Source of the DNA: Halomonas sp. A40-4
GTDB lineage: Bacteria > Pseudomonadota > Gammaproteobacteria > Pseudomonadales > Halomonadaceae
DNA: 64,000 nucleotides
Reading direction: 5' to 3'
Assembly: GCF_015767635.1 (NCBI RefSeq)
Contig: NZ_CP065230.1
Span: 248,001 to 312,000 of the forward strand
Part shown: in pieces, positions 23,666 through 32,579 of the stretch
Layout: every line of letters starts with the position of its first letter
Numbering within the stretch: the first letter of the stretch is position 1
Translations under genes and position numbers: made by a program
The notes under the pieces: model-generated
Database searches by the model: none
The model's input: only the letters and a program-made list of their open reading frames with translations
Told to the model about the DNA's origin: nothing

Positions 23666-25141
23666 CTAGCCAAACAAGGCAAAGCTCTCCGCATTCAGCC
23701 ACATATGAACCAGGATACTGGCAGCGTAACCCAGCAGAATGACCGGCGACCACTTCAAGTGGCCCAGGAAGGTATAGGCGCCACGTGCCTGGCCCATGAC
23801 CGCCACACCTGCCGCGGAACCAATCGATAACAAGCTGCCGCCGACCCCGGCGGTGAGGGTGATGAGCAACCAGTGCCCATGTGACATATCGGGTTCCATG
23901 GTCAGGACGGCAAACATCACGGGAATATTATCGACCACGGCGGAGACGATGCCGAGCACAATATTGGCCGCTGTGGGGTTCCAGCCGAGATATAGCGCTT
24001 CCGAGAGCAAGCCGAGGTAGCCCATAAAGCCCAGCCCGCCAACACACATCACCACGCCGTAGAAAAACAGCAGCGTATCCCACTCGGCGCGCGCCACGCG
24101 GTTGAAGACATCGAACGGCACGACGCTACCTAGCTGCTCCAGCTTCTTGTTGTCGCCACGACGGCTGTAGCGCTCGCGCTTTCGCTCCAATGAGCGCGGC
24201 AGGCTGCGGCGCAGGTAATAGCCAAAGAACTGCAGATAGCCGAGACCCGTCATCATGCCCAGCACCGGTGGCAGGTGCAGTAGCGTATGGCAAAGTACGG
24301 CGGTGGTGATCGTCAGTAAGAAAAGCGCCACAATGCGCCGGGCACCGCGCTTCATCCAGACGTCTTCTTGTACGCTTTCCGGCTTCTTGTTGGGAATGAA
24401 AAAACTCATGATCACGGCAGGAATCAGGAAATTGACCAGCGCCGGAACGAACAGAATAAAGAAGTCCTGGAACGGCACAATACCCGCTTGCCAGACCATC
24501 AGCGTCGTAATATCACCGAAAGGACTGAAGGCACCCCCCGCGTTGGCGGCCACCACGATATTGATACACGCAACGTTGATAAAGCGCTTATCACCCTCGG
24601 CGACTTTGGTAACCACCGCACACATCAGCAGGGCCGTGGTCAGGTTGTCGGCAATCGGCGATAGAATGAAGGCAAGTCCACCCGTTAACCAGAAGAGCGA
24701 ACGGTAATTGAACCCTTTGCGCAGCATCCAGGAACGTAGCGCATCAAATACCCGGCGTTCTTCCAGGGCGTTGATATACGTCATGGCCACCAGCAAGAAC
24801 AGCATCAGCTCGGTGAACTCCAAGAGCGTCACGCGGAAGGCGTGCTCAGATGCCTCCGACATGCCGTTTTGGACATACACCCAGCCGATGAGGCTCCAGA
24901 TAATACCGGCGGCGACCAGCACGGGTTTGGACTTGCGCATGTGTATCTTTTCTTCTGCCATGACCAATGCATAGGCCAGGACAAAAATACCCAATGCAAA
25001 AAAGCCGACCACCGATTGGGTCAGGTCCAGCTCACCCGTAACGGCTAGAACGGCGGGGCTAAAAACCAGCAGCAGGGCTGCCAACAAAAAAAGCCAGCGA
25101 CGATCGAATCGTGGCTGGCAGGAGGGGCGAAAAAAAGGCAT
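23666..25141 (-). CDS. nhaD: Na+/H+ antiporter, NhaD type
   Basis: A 491-aa inner-membrane antiporter with about 12-13 hydrophobic helices. NhaD-type features include ADNLTTALLMCAVVTKV, INIVVAANAGGAFSPFGDITTLMVW and IVSAVVDNIPVMFAVLTM, the conserved charged and Gly-rich transport segments of the family. It exchanges Na+ or Li+ for H+ and is a key salt and alkali tolerance protein in Halomonas. The N-terminus (about 16-34) is hydrophobic and may be a cleaved signal. ATG 25141 has GAAAGGAAA upstream. The ~180-bp AT-rich region before it holds a TTAACCGTTAA palindrome but no clear promoter. Confidence 0.92.
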   Translation of the reverse strand: MPFFRPSCQPRFDRRWLFLLAALLLVFSPAVLAVTGELDLTQSVVGFFALGIFVLAYALVMAEEKIHMRKSKPVLVAAGIIWSLIGWVYVQNGMSEASEHAFRVTLLEFTELMLFLLVAMTYINALEERRVFDALRSWMLRKGFNYRSLFWLTGGLAFILSPIADNLTTALLMCAVVTKVAEGDKRFINVACINIVVAANAGGAFSPFGDITTLMVWQAGIVPFQDFFILFVPALVNFLIPAVIMSFFIPNKKPESVQEDVWMKRGARRIVALFLLTITTAVLCHTLLHLPPVLGMMTGLGYLQFFGYYLRRSLPRSLERKRERYSRRGDNKKLEQLGSVVPFDVFNRVARAEWDTLLFFYGVVMCVGGLGFMGYLGLLSEALYLGWNPTAANIVLGIVSAVVDNIPVMFAVLTMEPDMSHGHWLLITLTAGVGGSLLSIGSAAGVAVMGQARGAYTFLGHLKWSPVILLGYAASILVHMWLNAESFALFG

Positions 25142-25320
25142 GACGACGCGTTTCCTTTCATTAGGATTATAGGAGGATTTGTAAGCCGCGTTAGTCTATC
25201 AGCCTGTACTGCATTGCAATATGTAATAAAAGCGAATGAATATTACGGTGCTTAACCGTTAAAGATCATTTTTTAGCAAATTAACCTTTTAGGTAATGGT
25301 CATTTGGTGAATCTTGCTTA

Positions 25321-26286
25321 TTAGACAGCATTGATTATTGTAAAGCTTAAAGCCAAATATATAATGTAGCCTGCTAATAATAAAGCACCCTCAAGACGCG
25401 ATAGCCGCATACCGGTATACAGAAAAAACACCAATAAGCCCGCAGCGCCCAGCATCACCCACTGATCGAACATGGTCACGCGTGCTGCGATGGGCAGAGG
25501 TTGTAAAAACGCCGAAATACCTAAAATACCGAGAATATTAAAGATATTGCTGCCCAGAATGTTGCCTACGGCAACATCGGCATGACGCCGTAAAGCGGCG
25601 ATAACCGACACGGCCATTTCCGGTAGCGATGTGCCTACGGCCACAATGGTCAAGCCAATCACCGCTTCTGAAATGCCCATGGCGTTGGCCAGCCCAATCG
25701 CACCATAGAGTAATAACTGGGAACCGCCGATCAGTAAGCCAAGACCCAGCATCAGTGCAATGATAATCCCTAAAGACGTTCTGGGCAGTGCGTTCAGCTC
25801 ATCCGCTTCTGAGGCGTGCATCTGGGCAGCAGGAATTGTCTGCTGTCGTTCGCTGAGGTATGCCCAAACGAGATAGCTGATCAATCCAGCCAGGAAAAGG
25901 GCGGCATCAAAGCGTCCCAGGGCACCCCCCCACGCCAAGCCAATAAACAACACGCTCGCCGCGACCATTACGACCCCGTCTCGGCTAAGCGCCTTGGGTT
26001 GAACGGTCATCGGGCAAATGACAGCACATAAACCCAGAATCAATAAGATATTACCGATATTGCTGCCGACGATATTGCCCACGGCAATATCGGGCTGTTG
26101 GTTGATGGCCGCGTGTATCGATACCACCAACTCGGGAGCTGAGGTGCCAAACCCCACGACCACCAACCCGGTCAAAAGGGGAGAGACGCCTACTCGTCGC
26201 GCGCCTGCCACGGCACCGCGTATCAAGGCTTCTCCGCCCAGGGTCAAAAAGCCTATACCCACCAATAAGCTTAAAGCATGTAGCAT
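25321..26286 (-). CDS. Calcium/sodium antiporter of the CaCA family (YrbG-like)
   Basis: A 321-aa membrane protein with about ten helices and the two inverted alpha repeats of the CaCA family: GFGTSAPELVVSIHAA...VGNIVGSNIGNILLILG and AVGTSLPEMAVSVIAA...VGNILGSNIFNILGILG. The two Glu residues in SAPE and SLPE are the ion-coordinating positions. It exchanges Ca2+ (or K+) and Na+ across the inner membrane. ATG 26286 is chosen for the AAGGGA site upstream; an alternative start would add 16 residues. It is on the same strand as nhaD but about 180 bp apart. Confidence 0.9.
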   Translation of the reverse strand: MLHALSLLVGIGFLTLGGEALIRGAVAGARRVGVSPLLTGLVVVGFGTSAPELVVSIHAAINQQPDIAVGNIVGSNIGNILLILGLCAVICPMTVQPKALSRDGVVMVAASVLFIGLAWGGALGRFDAALFLAGLISYLVWAYLSERQQTIPAAQMHASEADELNALPRTSLGIIIALMLGLGLLIGGSQLLLYGAIGLANAMGISEAVIGLTIVAVGTSLPEMAVSVIAALRRHADVAVGNILGSNIFNILGILGISAFLQPLPIAARVTMFDQWVMLGAAGLLVFFLYTGMRLSRLEGALLLAGYIIYLALSFTIINAV

Positions 26287-26397
26287 GTTGCGTTTTCCCT
26301 TCGGTGTTGGCCCGCAAGCATCAGGCGTTGGCATAACATAGCGGAGAGTATCGGTTTCCGCCTAGCATTTTTGAGGGCGACAAGGTCGTACGGGTCA

Positions 26398-26426
26398 TTG
26401 ACGTTTGTTATGTTATAACTTATCTT
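26398..26426 (+). promoter_or_regulatory. zinT promoter with Zur-type operator in the spacer
   Basis: TTGACG (26398-26403), a 17-bp spacer and TATCTT (26421-26426) form a sigma70 promoter. Inside the spacer, GTTATGTTATAAC (26407-26419) is a perfect 5-3-5 inverted repeat and matches 12 of 13 bases of the Zur core GTTATAWTATAAC. Repressor binding here would block RNA polymerase, giving zinc-dependent repression. Confidence 0.75.
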
Positions 26427-26472
26427 TTTTCGACATTCCAGTCTTGTGATTTTGCAGAGGAAATATATCGAC

Positions 26473-27183
<711 letters not shown>

Positions 27184-27235
27184 TATTGATGGTCGAGACG
27201 GACCTCCTGCCTTCTGGTAGGTTCGGCATTGTGAA

Positions 27236-27263
27236 AAAGCGCTGGCAGAAATGCCGGCGCTTT
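27236..27263 (+). terminator. Intrinsic terminator of zinT
   Basis: AAAGCGCTGGCA, loop GAAA, TGCCGGCGCTTT: a 12-bp stem with one T-G pair, 53 bp after the zinT stop. The descending arm ends in TTT and is followed by GCTTGT. Confidence 0.7.
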
Positions 27264-27302
27264 GCTTGTATGGGGTGAAACAAAACAGTGAAGAGTCGAC
27301 CC

Positions 27303-27731
27303 ATGACGCCCTATTGGTCTTTATCAAGCGCAATACCTTCATTTGCACGTTTGCTGGGGATCGGGCTTTTGGTCTCGAGCAGTGTGGTAACCGCAGATAC
27401 GGGGTGCGACAACGCGAGCACCCAGTTAGCACTAACGGAATGTTCTGCGCAGGCGTATCAATCAGCCGATGATGAGCTTAACGACGCGTATCAGTCGCTT
27501 GTCCGCAAACTGGAGGCAAGTCCAGCAACGCTCGAACAACTGCGAAAAGCCCAGCGGGCCTGGATCAGCTTTCGCGATGCCGAATGCGCGCTCGAGAGCA
27601 GCGGCGTAGAAGGTGGCAGCGCACAACCCATGGTCCGTAACGGATGCCTTGCCACGCTGACAAAGCGGCGCACGGAGAGGCTACGGGAGCATGCGCATTG
27701 CGAAGAAGGCGACTTGAGCTGCCCACGCTAA
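27303..27731 (+). CDS. LprI-like (DUF1311) periplasmic protein
   Basis: A 142-aa exported protein. A signal peptide covers about residues 1-30 (ending VVTA). The mature part has four Cys and the LprI/DUF1311 pattern: TQLALTECSAQAYQSADDELNDAYQSLVRKL, LRKAQRAWISFRDAECALES and GCLATLTKRRTERLRE. The M. tuberculosis LprI protein inhibits lysozyme; most proteobacterial members are untested. The start is ambiguous between ATG 27303 and GTG 27288; ATG is preferred as stronger, with GAAGAG upstream. It is convergent with the tmRNA gene. Confidence 0.82.
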   Translation: MTPYWSLSSAIPSFARLLGIGLLVSSSVVTADTGCDNASTQLALTECSAQAYQSADDELNDAYQSLVRKLEASPATLEQLRKAQRAWISFRDAECALESSGVEGGSAQPMVRNGCLATLTKRRTERLREHAHCEEGDLSCPR

Positions 27732-27767
27732 TGACACGGGTTGATGTGATGCAAGGCGTACAGACAC

Positions 27768-27790
27768 AAAAAAAGCACCCGTAGGTGCTT
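27768..27790 (-). terminator. Intrinsic terminator of tmRNA gene
   Basis: On the minus strand AAGCACC, loop TACG, GGTGCTT is followed by a T tract of about seven residues. It lies 16 bp beyond the tmRNA CCA end. Confidence 0.9.
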
Positions 27791-27806
27791 GATTTGAAGG
27801 GGTGTC

Positions 27807-28184
27807 TGGTGGAGGCGGCGGGAATTGAACCCGCGTCCGCCAGCACTCGCCCATTGGCTCTACATGCTTAGATTTCGTCTTTTGCTTTAACTCGGCTGAC
27901 TCCGACGATCAGGATTCAGCCTTGCGAGTCTTCTAAAGTTTAACGATTGACGAGAAGACACCGCCAACCGCGGTCCTATCAGCTTTAGCTCGTATCCCCT
28001 CAGCGATGGATAGGCACATCGCCTTGGGGCCGGACAAGAAGCTACCAGCTTACGCTGCTAGCGCGCCCTGAGCATAGTTTTCGTCGTTTGCGACTATTTT
28101 TCGTGATGTGGTATTTACGAGATACATCACACTCTCGGCATGCACCGCAGGGTTTGTCACCGGCGTCGAAACCATGTCGCCCCC
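27807..28184 (-). ncRNA. ssrA: Transfer-messenger RNA (tmRNA)
   Basis: The 378-nt RNA begins GGGGGCGACATGG and ends CGCCTCCACCA, which pair as the tRNA-like acceptor stem (one G-U pair). The T-arm GGGTTCAATTCCCGC is intact. The tag reading frame (28050-28091, minus) encodes ANDENYAQGALAA followed by TAA, close to other gammaproteobacterial tags. tmRNA rescues ribosomes on broken mRNAs and tags the nascent chain for ClpXP-type proteases. smpB lies just upstream, and promoter and terminator are both visible. Confidence 0.97.
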
Positions 28185-28198
28185 TTAGTTACCTGAGC

Positions 28199-28227
28199 AT
28201 TCTAACGTGCTCACCCGAAATTGACCA
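28199..28227 (-). promoter_or_regulatory. Promoter of tmRNA
   Basis: On the minus strand TGGTCA (rc of 28222-28227), a 17-bp spacer and TAGAAT (rc of 28199-28204). The predicted start lies about 7-10 nt before the mature tmRNA 5' end, leaving a short leader for RNase P to remove. Confidence 0.65.
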
Positions 28228-28228
28228 G

Positions 28229-28720
28229 CTATGCCTTGTTATGTTCCCGCATGATTCTACCTTTTTGACGATTCCAGTCGCGGTCCTTCTCGGTGGCCCG
28301 CTTGTCGTGGATTTTCTTGCCGGTGACCAGGGCGAGTTCGCACTTCACCTTGTTGCGCTTCCAGTAAAGCTTCAGGGGGACGCAGGTGTGGCCCTTATCC
28401 TGAGTCACAGAGAATATCTTGGCGATTTCTTTGCGATGCAGGAGCAATTTTCGCGTCCGCGTAGGGTCGGCGATTTCATGGGTGCTCGCGGTGTTCAGCG
28501 GCATGATATGGCTACCCAGCAGCCACGCTTCGCCATTGCGAATTAAAATATACGTGTCTGTTAACTGTCCTTTGCCTGCGCGAAGGCTTTTGACTTCCCA
28601 TCCTGCCAGCGATAAACCCGCTTCGAAGGTTTCATTGATATGATACTCAAAGCGTGCCTTCTTGTTCTGGGCAATAACGTTGCTGGTAGGGCCTTTGCTC
28701 TTACCTTTTTTCGTGGCCAT
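28229..28720 (-). CDS. smpB: SsrA-binding protein SmpB
   Basis: A 163-aa protein with the SmpB fold: [53 protein letters not shown] and a basic C-terminal tail ending [30 protein letters not shown], which enters the mRNA channel. It binds the tRNA-like part of tmRNA and delivers it to stalled ribosomes. It is directly upstream of ssrA on the same strand, the common gammaproteobacterial arrangement, and the tmRNA promoter abuts its 3' end. ATG 28720 is the only good start. Confidence 0.97.
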   Translation of the reverse strand: MATKKGKSKGPTSNVIAQNKKARFEYHINETFEAGLSLAGWEVKSLRAGKGQLTDTYILIRNGEAWLLGSHIMPLNTASTHEIADPTRTRKLLLHRKEIAKIFSVTQDKGHTCVPLKLYWKRNKVKCELALVTGKKIHDKRATEKDRDWNRQKGRIMREHNKA

Positions 28721-28844
28721 GAAACCTCATATTCGATCTGTCTGTGACACCCCCTTCGTTATGTGGGGAGGCATGATACCATTCAAGGTCTTAACTATGA
28801 TCCCATGATACGCCTTGGGCACTGTGAAGTCAGCGGAGAGGTCA

Positions 28845-29279
28845 ATGCCAACCGTCAATCGTTCCGCCTTGGTGCGGCACACCCCGAAACAAATGTTCGA
28901 TCTGGTCAACGACTTCGAACGCTATCCAGAGTTCTTGCCGGGTTGTCGGCGTGCGCGTCTGCTCGAGCACGACGCCGATCATTTGATCGGCGAAATGACC
29001 CTGGGGCGCGCCGGCGTTGAGCAATCGATCACTACCCGCAACGACCTATTTGCTCCCGAACGTATTGAAATGTCCTTGGTTAGCGGTCCTTTCAAACGTT
29101 TGAAAGGGCGCTGGCAATTCATTCCGATGGGTGATGGTGCGTGCAAGGTGAGCCTGGACATGGAATTCGAATTTGCTAACCGACTGCTGGGCATGGCATT
29201 CGGCAGGTTGTTCCAGCAGATTGCCGGGCAGTTAGTGGAGGCTTTTACCCGCCGCGCCGACGAGATCCATGGCCGATGA
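28845..29279 (+). CDS. ratA: RatA-type START/polyketide-cyclase domain protein (CoQ-binding)
   Basis: A 144-aa protein of the COQ10/RatA START-like family: RSALVRHTPKQMFDLVNDFERYPEFLPGCRRARLLE, LVSGPFKRLKGRWQFIP and FEFANRLLGMAFGRLF. Members bind ubiquinone-like lipids; E. coli RatA was also described as blocking 70S assembly, which is debated. ATG 28845 has GGAGAGG upstream and replaces a longer GTG-type start. It is divergent from smpB and overlaps rnfH by 11 bp, so the two are translated as a unit. The smpB/ratA/rnfH/bamE/fur order is conserved in gammaproteobacteria. Confidence 0.92.
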   Translation: MPTVNRSALVRHTPKQMFDLVNDFERYPEFLPGCRRARLLEHDADHLIGEMTLGRAGVEQSITTRNDLFAPERIEMSLVSGPFKRLKGRWQFIPMGDGACKVSLDMEFEFANRLLGMAFGRLFQQIAGQLVEAFTRRADEIHGR

Positions 29280-29586
29280 CGCCGTTGCCATCGAGGTGGC
29301 GTTTGGTCTTCCGCACAAGCAGCGCCTGGTTGCACTGAGCGTGCCGCCGGGGACGACGGCGCGTGAAGCTGTCGCCCTGGCAGATTTGCCCCACCTGTTC
29401 CCCGAGCTGGCCCCTGAAACGTTTGCAAACGCGCCGTTGGGCATCTTCGGTCAGGCGCTACGCGATCCATCGCGGTATGAAGTCGCCCCTGGCGATCGGG
29501 TTGAGGTTTACCGGCCATTGCTGATTGACCCCAAGGCCGCTCGCCGTGAACGTGCAAAACGCCAGGCGAGCGGGAGCGCCGATTAA
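29269..29586 (+). CDS. rnfH: RnfH family ubiquitin-like protein (RatB)
   Basis: A 105-aa protein of the RnfH/RatB family with a ubiquitin-like beta-grasp pattern: AIEVAFGLPHKQRLVALSVPPGTTAREAVA, a central LGIFGQALRDPSRYEVAPGDRVEVYRPLLIDPKAARRERA. The last segment is diagnostic of the family. Its biochemical role is unclear. It overlaps ratA by 11 bp and is convergent with bamE, 17 bp away, with no obvious terminator between. Confidence 0.93.
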   Translation: MADDAVAIEVAFGLPHKQRLVALSVPPGTTAREAVALADLPHLFPELAPETFANAPLGIFGQALRDPSRYEVAPGDRVEVYRPLLIDPKAARRERAKRQASGSAD

Positions 29587-29603
29587 GACGACGACTCGCG
29601 TCA

Positions 29604-30047
29604 TCAATTGGTGGTATTGGGCGTTGTGTTTTGCCTCGGCTCGTTAGGGATCGCTTCAGTGGGATCGGTGATGTCCGGTGCCGGCCCGCTAGTGGTGTCG
29701 GCCTCCAGAGGGAGGTCCTCAGATAAATCGCCTTCCTGATCGATATTGGCAAGCCGCCCCTGGTCATCAAATGTCAGCGTGACACGCCGCTGTTCAACCC
29801 CTGCGTAAGCTTTGTCGAGCCGGAACACGTAATCCCACTCGCGAGCATCAAAGGGCGCTTCAAGCAGTGGGCGGCCCATCACATAGGTCACCTGTTCCTG
29901 GGTCATCCCCGGTTGCAGTTGGTCGACCATTTCCTCGGTGACCAGGTTGCCTTGCGGGATGTCGCGTTTATACACGCCAACGTAGCTACAGCCGCTGATC
30001 ACGGCAATGGAGACGGAAAGCGTAATGATTCGAGTCAATTTTTGCAT
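29604..30047 (-). CDS. bamE: Outer membrane assembly lipoprotein BamE
   Basis: A 147-aa lipoprotein: the signal peptide ends with lipobox ISGC (Cys at 20), followed by the SmpA/OmlA domain (about 30-110) with VTEEMVDQLQPGMTQEQVTYVMGRPLL and AREWDYVFRL. BamE is part of the BAM complex for beta-barrel insertion. A Pro/Thr-rich C-terminal tail of ~40 residues (from about 108) is longer than in E. coli (113 aa). It is divergent from fur with 72 bp between, as in pseudomonads. Confidence 0.95.
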   Translation of the reverse strand: MQKLTRIITLSVSIAVISGCSYVGVYKRDIPQGNLVTEEMVDQLQPGMTQEQVTYVMGRPLLEAPFDAREWDYVFRLDKAYAGVEQRRVTLTFDDQGRLANIDQEGDLSEDLPLEADTTSGPAPDITDPTEAIPNEPRQNTTPNTTN

Positions 30048-30119
30048 TTGAGCCTATTCTTCACTATCGTGGTTTCGGTCGATCATACCCGACCTAACCT
30101 GTTACTGCGAAGAGCAACC

Positions 30120-30572
30120 ATGGCCGATAAGAACCATGAATTACGTAAAGCCGGGCTGAAAGTGACCCTGCCGCGCGTCAAAATCCTGCAGATTCTCGAA
30201 ACTGCATCGGGTCAGCACCACCTTAGCGCAGAAGAAGTGTATAAAACACTGATAGATGCGGGCGAAGATGTGGGGCTGGCAACTGTCTACCGTGTGCTGA
30301 CTCAGTTCGAGTCGGCGGGCCTCGTGATTCGTCATAATTTCGATGGCGGCCACGCGGTATTCGAGATGACGCAAGAAGACCACCATGACCATATGGTGTG
30401 TCTGGAAAGCGGTGAAATCGTCGAGTTCGTTGACGAGATCATTGAGCGACGCCAGCAAGAAATCGCTGAAGAGCACGGCTATGAATTAGTTGACCATGCG
30501 TTGGTGTTGTACGTGCGCCCCCGAGGATCGGACGTAACACGCCAGGACAGCGGGCCGACTAATAAGAAATAG
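30120..30572 (+). CDS. fur: Ferric uptake regulator
   Basis: A 150-aa Fur protein. The winged-helix DNA-binding domain (1-80) has LKVTLPRVKILQILE and VGLATVYRVLTQFESAGLV. The dimer and metal domain has EDHHDHMVCLESGEIVEF with the His-rich metal site. It represses iron-uptake genes with Fe2+. ATG 30120 has a GAAGAG site; longer in-frame starts within the divergent bamE gene are not credible. A possible promoter TTGCAT-N17-TATCGT lies at 30042-30070. The siderophore ABC operon at 37.5-40.5 kb is a likely target. Confidence 0.96.
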   Translation: MADKNHELRKAGLKVTLPRVKILQILETASGQHHLSAEEVYKTLIDAGEDVGLATVYRVLTQFESAGLVIRHNFDGGHAVFEMTQEDHHDHMVCLESGEIVEFVDEIIERRQQEIAEEHGYELVDHALVLYVRPRGSDVTRQDSGPTNKK

Positions 30573-30610
30573 GGGCTAACCCTAGCTCAGGCTTTGATGC
30601 ACGCCCTAAT

Positions 30611-30658
30611 GCCTCTAGGCTGCCTGGCTTAAATACCAGGCGGCCTAGGGGCGTTTTA
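30611..30658 (+). terminator. Intrinsic terminator of fur
   Basis: A 17-bp stem (30611-30627 with 30636-30652, two G-T pairs) with an 8-nt loop CTTAAATA is followed by GTTTTATT. It lies 38 bp after the fur stop and separates fur from the convergent recN. Confidence 0.9.
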
Positions 30659-30708
30659 TTGCGCGCTTGAAATACACGGTTGCCCAGCAGCCCTTCGACC
30701 CGCCATCG

Positions 30709-32382
30709 TCAGTGGGGCTGGCGCTGGCTGGCATTGAGCATTTCACGGGCATGGGCCAGGGTTTGGTCCGAGAGTTTGACGCCGCCCAGCATGCGGGCCA
30801 GCTCGCTGACCCTGCCCTGTTCATCCAGCAGGGCCATGTGCGTCAGGGTGGTATCGCGCCGGGCGTGTTTCTCAATGTGCAGGTGCTGGTGAGCCTGGGC
30901 GGCCACCTGAGGCAGGTGGGTGACCGTCATTACCTGGCCGTTTTCACCCAGCTTGCGGAGCAGCTGGCCGACAATCTCTGCAGTGGCACCGGAAACCCCG
31001 ACGTCGACTTCATCAAACACTAGGCTTGGTATGGTTGAGTGAGACGCGGCGACGACCTGGATAGCCAGGCTGATGCGCGAAAGCTCACCGCCAGAGGCAA
31101 CTTTGGTGAGCGGTCTGGCGGGCTGTCCGGGGTTGGCGCTGATTAAAAAGTGAACCTGATCGACGCCTTCCGCCGCCGGTGTATCCCTGGGCGTGACCTC
31201 CACTTCAAAGCGTGCCTTGCCCATGGCCAGGAAACTTAGCTGCTGCTGGACCTCCTTCCCCAAACGGACGGCGGCTTTCTGGCGTCCCTCGCTCAGGTGC
31301 TTGGCGTCACGTCGATAGCGCTCGCGAAGTTCCGCTACCTGGGCACCCAAGGCCTCGATGTCGTTCTCGCTGTTATCCAGTTCGGCCACTTCCCGGCTCA
31401 ACTCCGCATGCAGTGCACAAACCTCTTCGGGTGCCACATGGTGCTTGCGGGCAATACGGTGCACGTCCGCTAAACGCTCTTCCACCCACGCCAGGCGCTC
31501 GGGGTCGAGTTCGGTGGTGCTGGCGAGGCGGTTGAGCTCGCTGGCGGCCTCTTCGACCTGAATGCGCGCGTCGCTGAGCATCGCCAGAGTGTTAAATAAC
31601 GTGCCCTTATCGCTGCCCGGCAAGGCGCTTAAATGTGTATAAGCCTGGTTGAGCAACGATAGTGCCCCGCCCTCGTCGCTGGCGCAGCAGTCAGCAGCAA
31701 ACTGCGTTTCGCGGAGTGTTTCATCGGCGTGGGCCAGGGAGTGTTGTTCTTCTTCAAGGGTTTGCAGTTCGCCTTCAGCAAGGCCCAACTGATCGAGCTC
31801 CTCCACCTGATAGCGCAGCAGCTGTCGCTTGGCTTCTACCTTGCTGCCGGCTTCCTTGCGCTGCTTGAGGCGACGGTTGGCGCTGCGCCAGTCACGGTAC
31901 GTCTCGGCCAGCTGCTGGGCGGTGTCGCGAAGGCCCGCATAATCGTCGAGTAGTGCGAGATGGGTTTCTTCGCGCATCAGCGCCTGGTGGGCGTGCTGGC
32001 CGTGAATCTGCACCAGGTGTTCCCCAAGCGCTTTGAGGTCGCTGATCGTGGCCGGTTGTCCGTTGATCCATGCTTTGGAGCGCCCGCTTGCCGTTACCAC
32101 CCGCCTTAACAGGCATTCGTCACTGGGCAGTTCGCGGCTGCTAAGCCACTCGCTTGCCGCGGGCAAATGCTGAATATCAAAACGCGCTGAGAGGTCAGTG
32201 CGTTCGCTGCCATGGCGCACGCTGCCTGCGTCGGCGCGTTCGCCCAGGCAAAGGCCCAGTGCGCCGAGCAGAATCGATTTGCCGGCCCCGGTCTCGCCGG
32301 TAATGGCGGTCATGCCATGGGTCAGGTCGAGTTCCAGGTGCTCAACGATCGCGTAATCTCGAATGGCAAGCTGAGTCAACAT
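30709..32382 (-). CDS. recN: DNA repair protein RecN
   Basis: A 557-aa SMC-like ATPase for double-strand break repair. Walker A is GETGAGKS at about residues 29-36, the central coiled coils span about 150-380, and the C-terminal signature and Walker B region is ASGGELSRISLAIQVV and LVFDEVDVGVSGATAEIVG. Length matches E. coli RecN (553). A LexA box lies 49 bp upstream, so SOS control is expected. It is divergent from grpE, an arrangement conserved in many gammaproteobacteria. ATG 32382 begins the canonical MLTQLAIRDYAIVEHLELDL. Confidence 0.97.
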   Translation of the reverse strand: MLTQLAIRDYAIVEHLELDLTHGMTAITGETGAGKSILLGALGLCLGERADAGSVRHGSERTDLSARFDIQHLPAASEWLSSRELPSDECLLRRVVTASGRSKAWINGQPATISDLKALGEHLVQIHGQHAHQALMREETHLALLDDYAGLRDTAQQLAETYRDWRSANRRLKQRKEAGSKVEAKRQLLRYQVEELDQLGLAEGELQTLEEEQHSLAHADETLRETQFAADCCASDEGGALSLLNQAYTHLSALPGSDKGTLFNTLAMLSDARIQVEEAASELNRLASTTELDPERLAWVEERLADVHRIARKHHVAPEEVCALHAELSREVAELDNSENDIEALGAQVAELRERYRRDAKHLSEGRQKAAVRLGKEVQQQLSFLAMGKARFEVEVTPRDTPAAEGVDQVHFLISANPGQPARPLTKVASGGELSRISLAIQVVAASHSTIPSLVFDEVDVGVSGATAEIVGQLLRKLGENGQVMTVTHLPQVAAQAHQHLHIEKHARRDTTLTHMALLDEQGRVSELARMLGGVKLSDQTLAHAREMLNASQRQPH

Positions 32383-32430
32383 GAGGGCCTCCTGAGGCGC
32401 AGCGGAACGAGCGTAGTCAATGCGTCTGAA

Positions 32431-32450
32431 TATTGTTGTTTTATACAGTA
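32431..32450 (-). promoter_or_regulatory. LexA box of recN
   Basis: On the minus strand the 20-mer begins TACTGTATA and ends CAATA, matching 15 of 20 positions of the LexA operator TACTGTATATATATACAGTA; its core is CTGT-N8-ACAA. It lies 49 bp upstream of the recN start. Confidence 0.78.
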
Positions 32451-32474
32451 GTCGAAATCACGCTTCAATGCCCA

Positions 32475-32502
32475 CTTGAGATGGCTTTTATGGTCCCCAT
32501 AT
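32475..32502 (+). promoter_or_regulatory. Sigma32 heat-shock promoter of grpE
   Basis: CTTGAGA (32475-32481), 13-bp spacer and CCCCATAT (32495-32502) match the RpoH consensus CTTGAAA-N11-16-CCCCATNT with one change. It lies about 78 bp before the grpE start. Confidence 0.8.
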
Positions 32503-32579
32503 ACGGTGCAGAGCCAATTTACGTTGCTATTTATTATTTGGGCGTATCGCACGCCTCTCGAACGTTGCAGGAGCTAGGC

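Noticed and set aside
30628..30709. Terminator of recN on the minus strand
   Set aside because: The fur hairpin has no T tract when read on the minus strand, so it was assigned to fur only.
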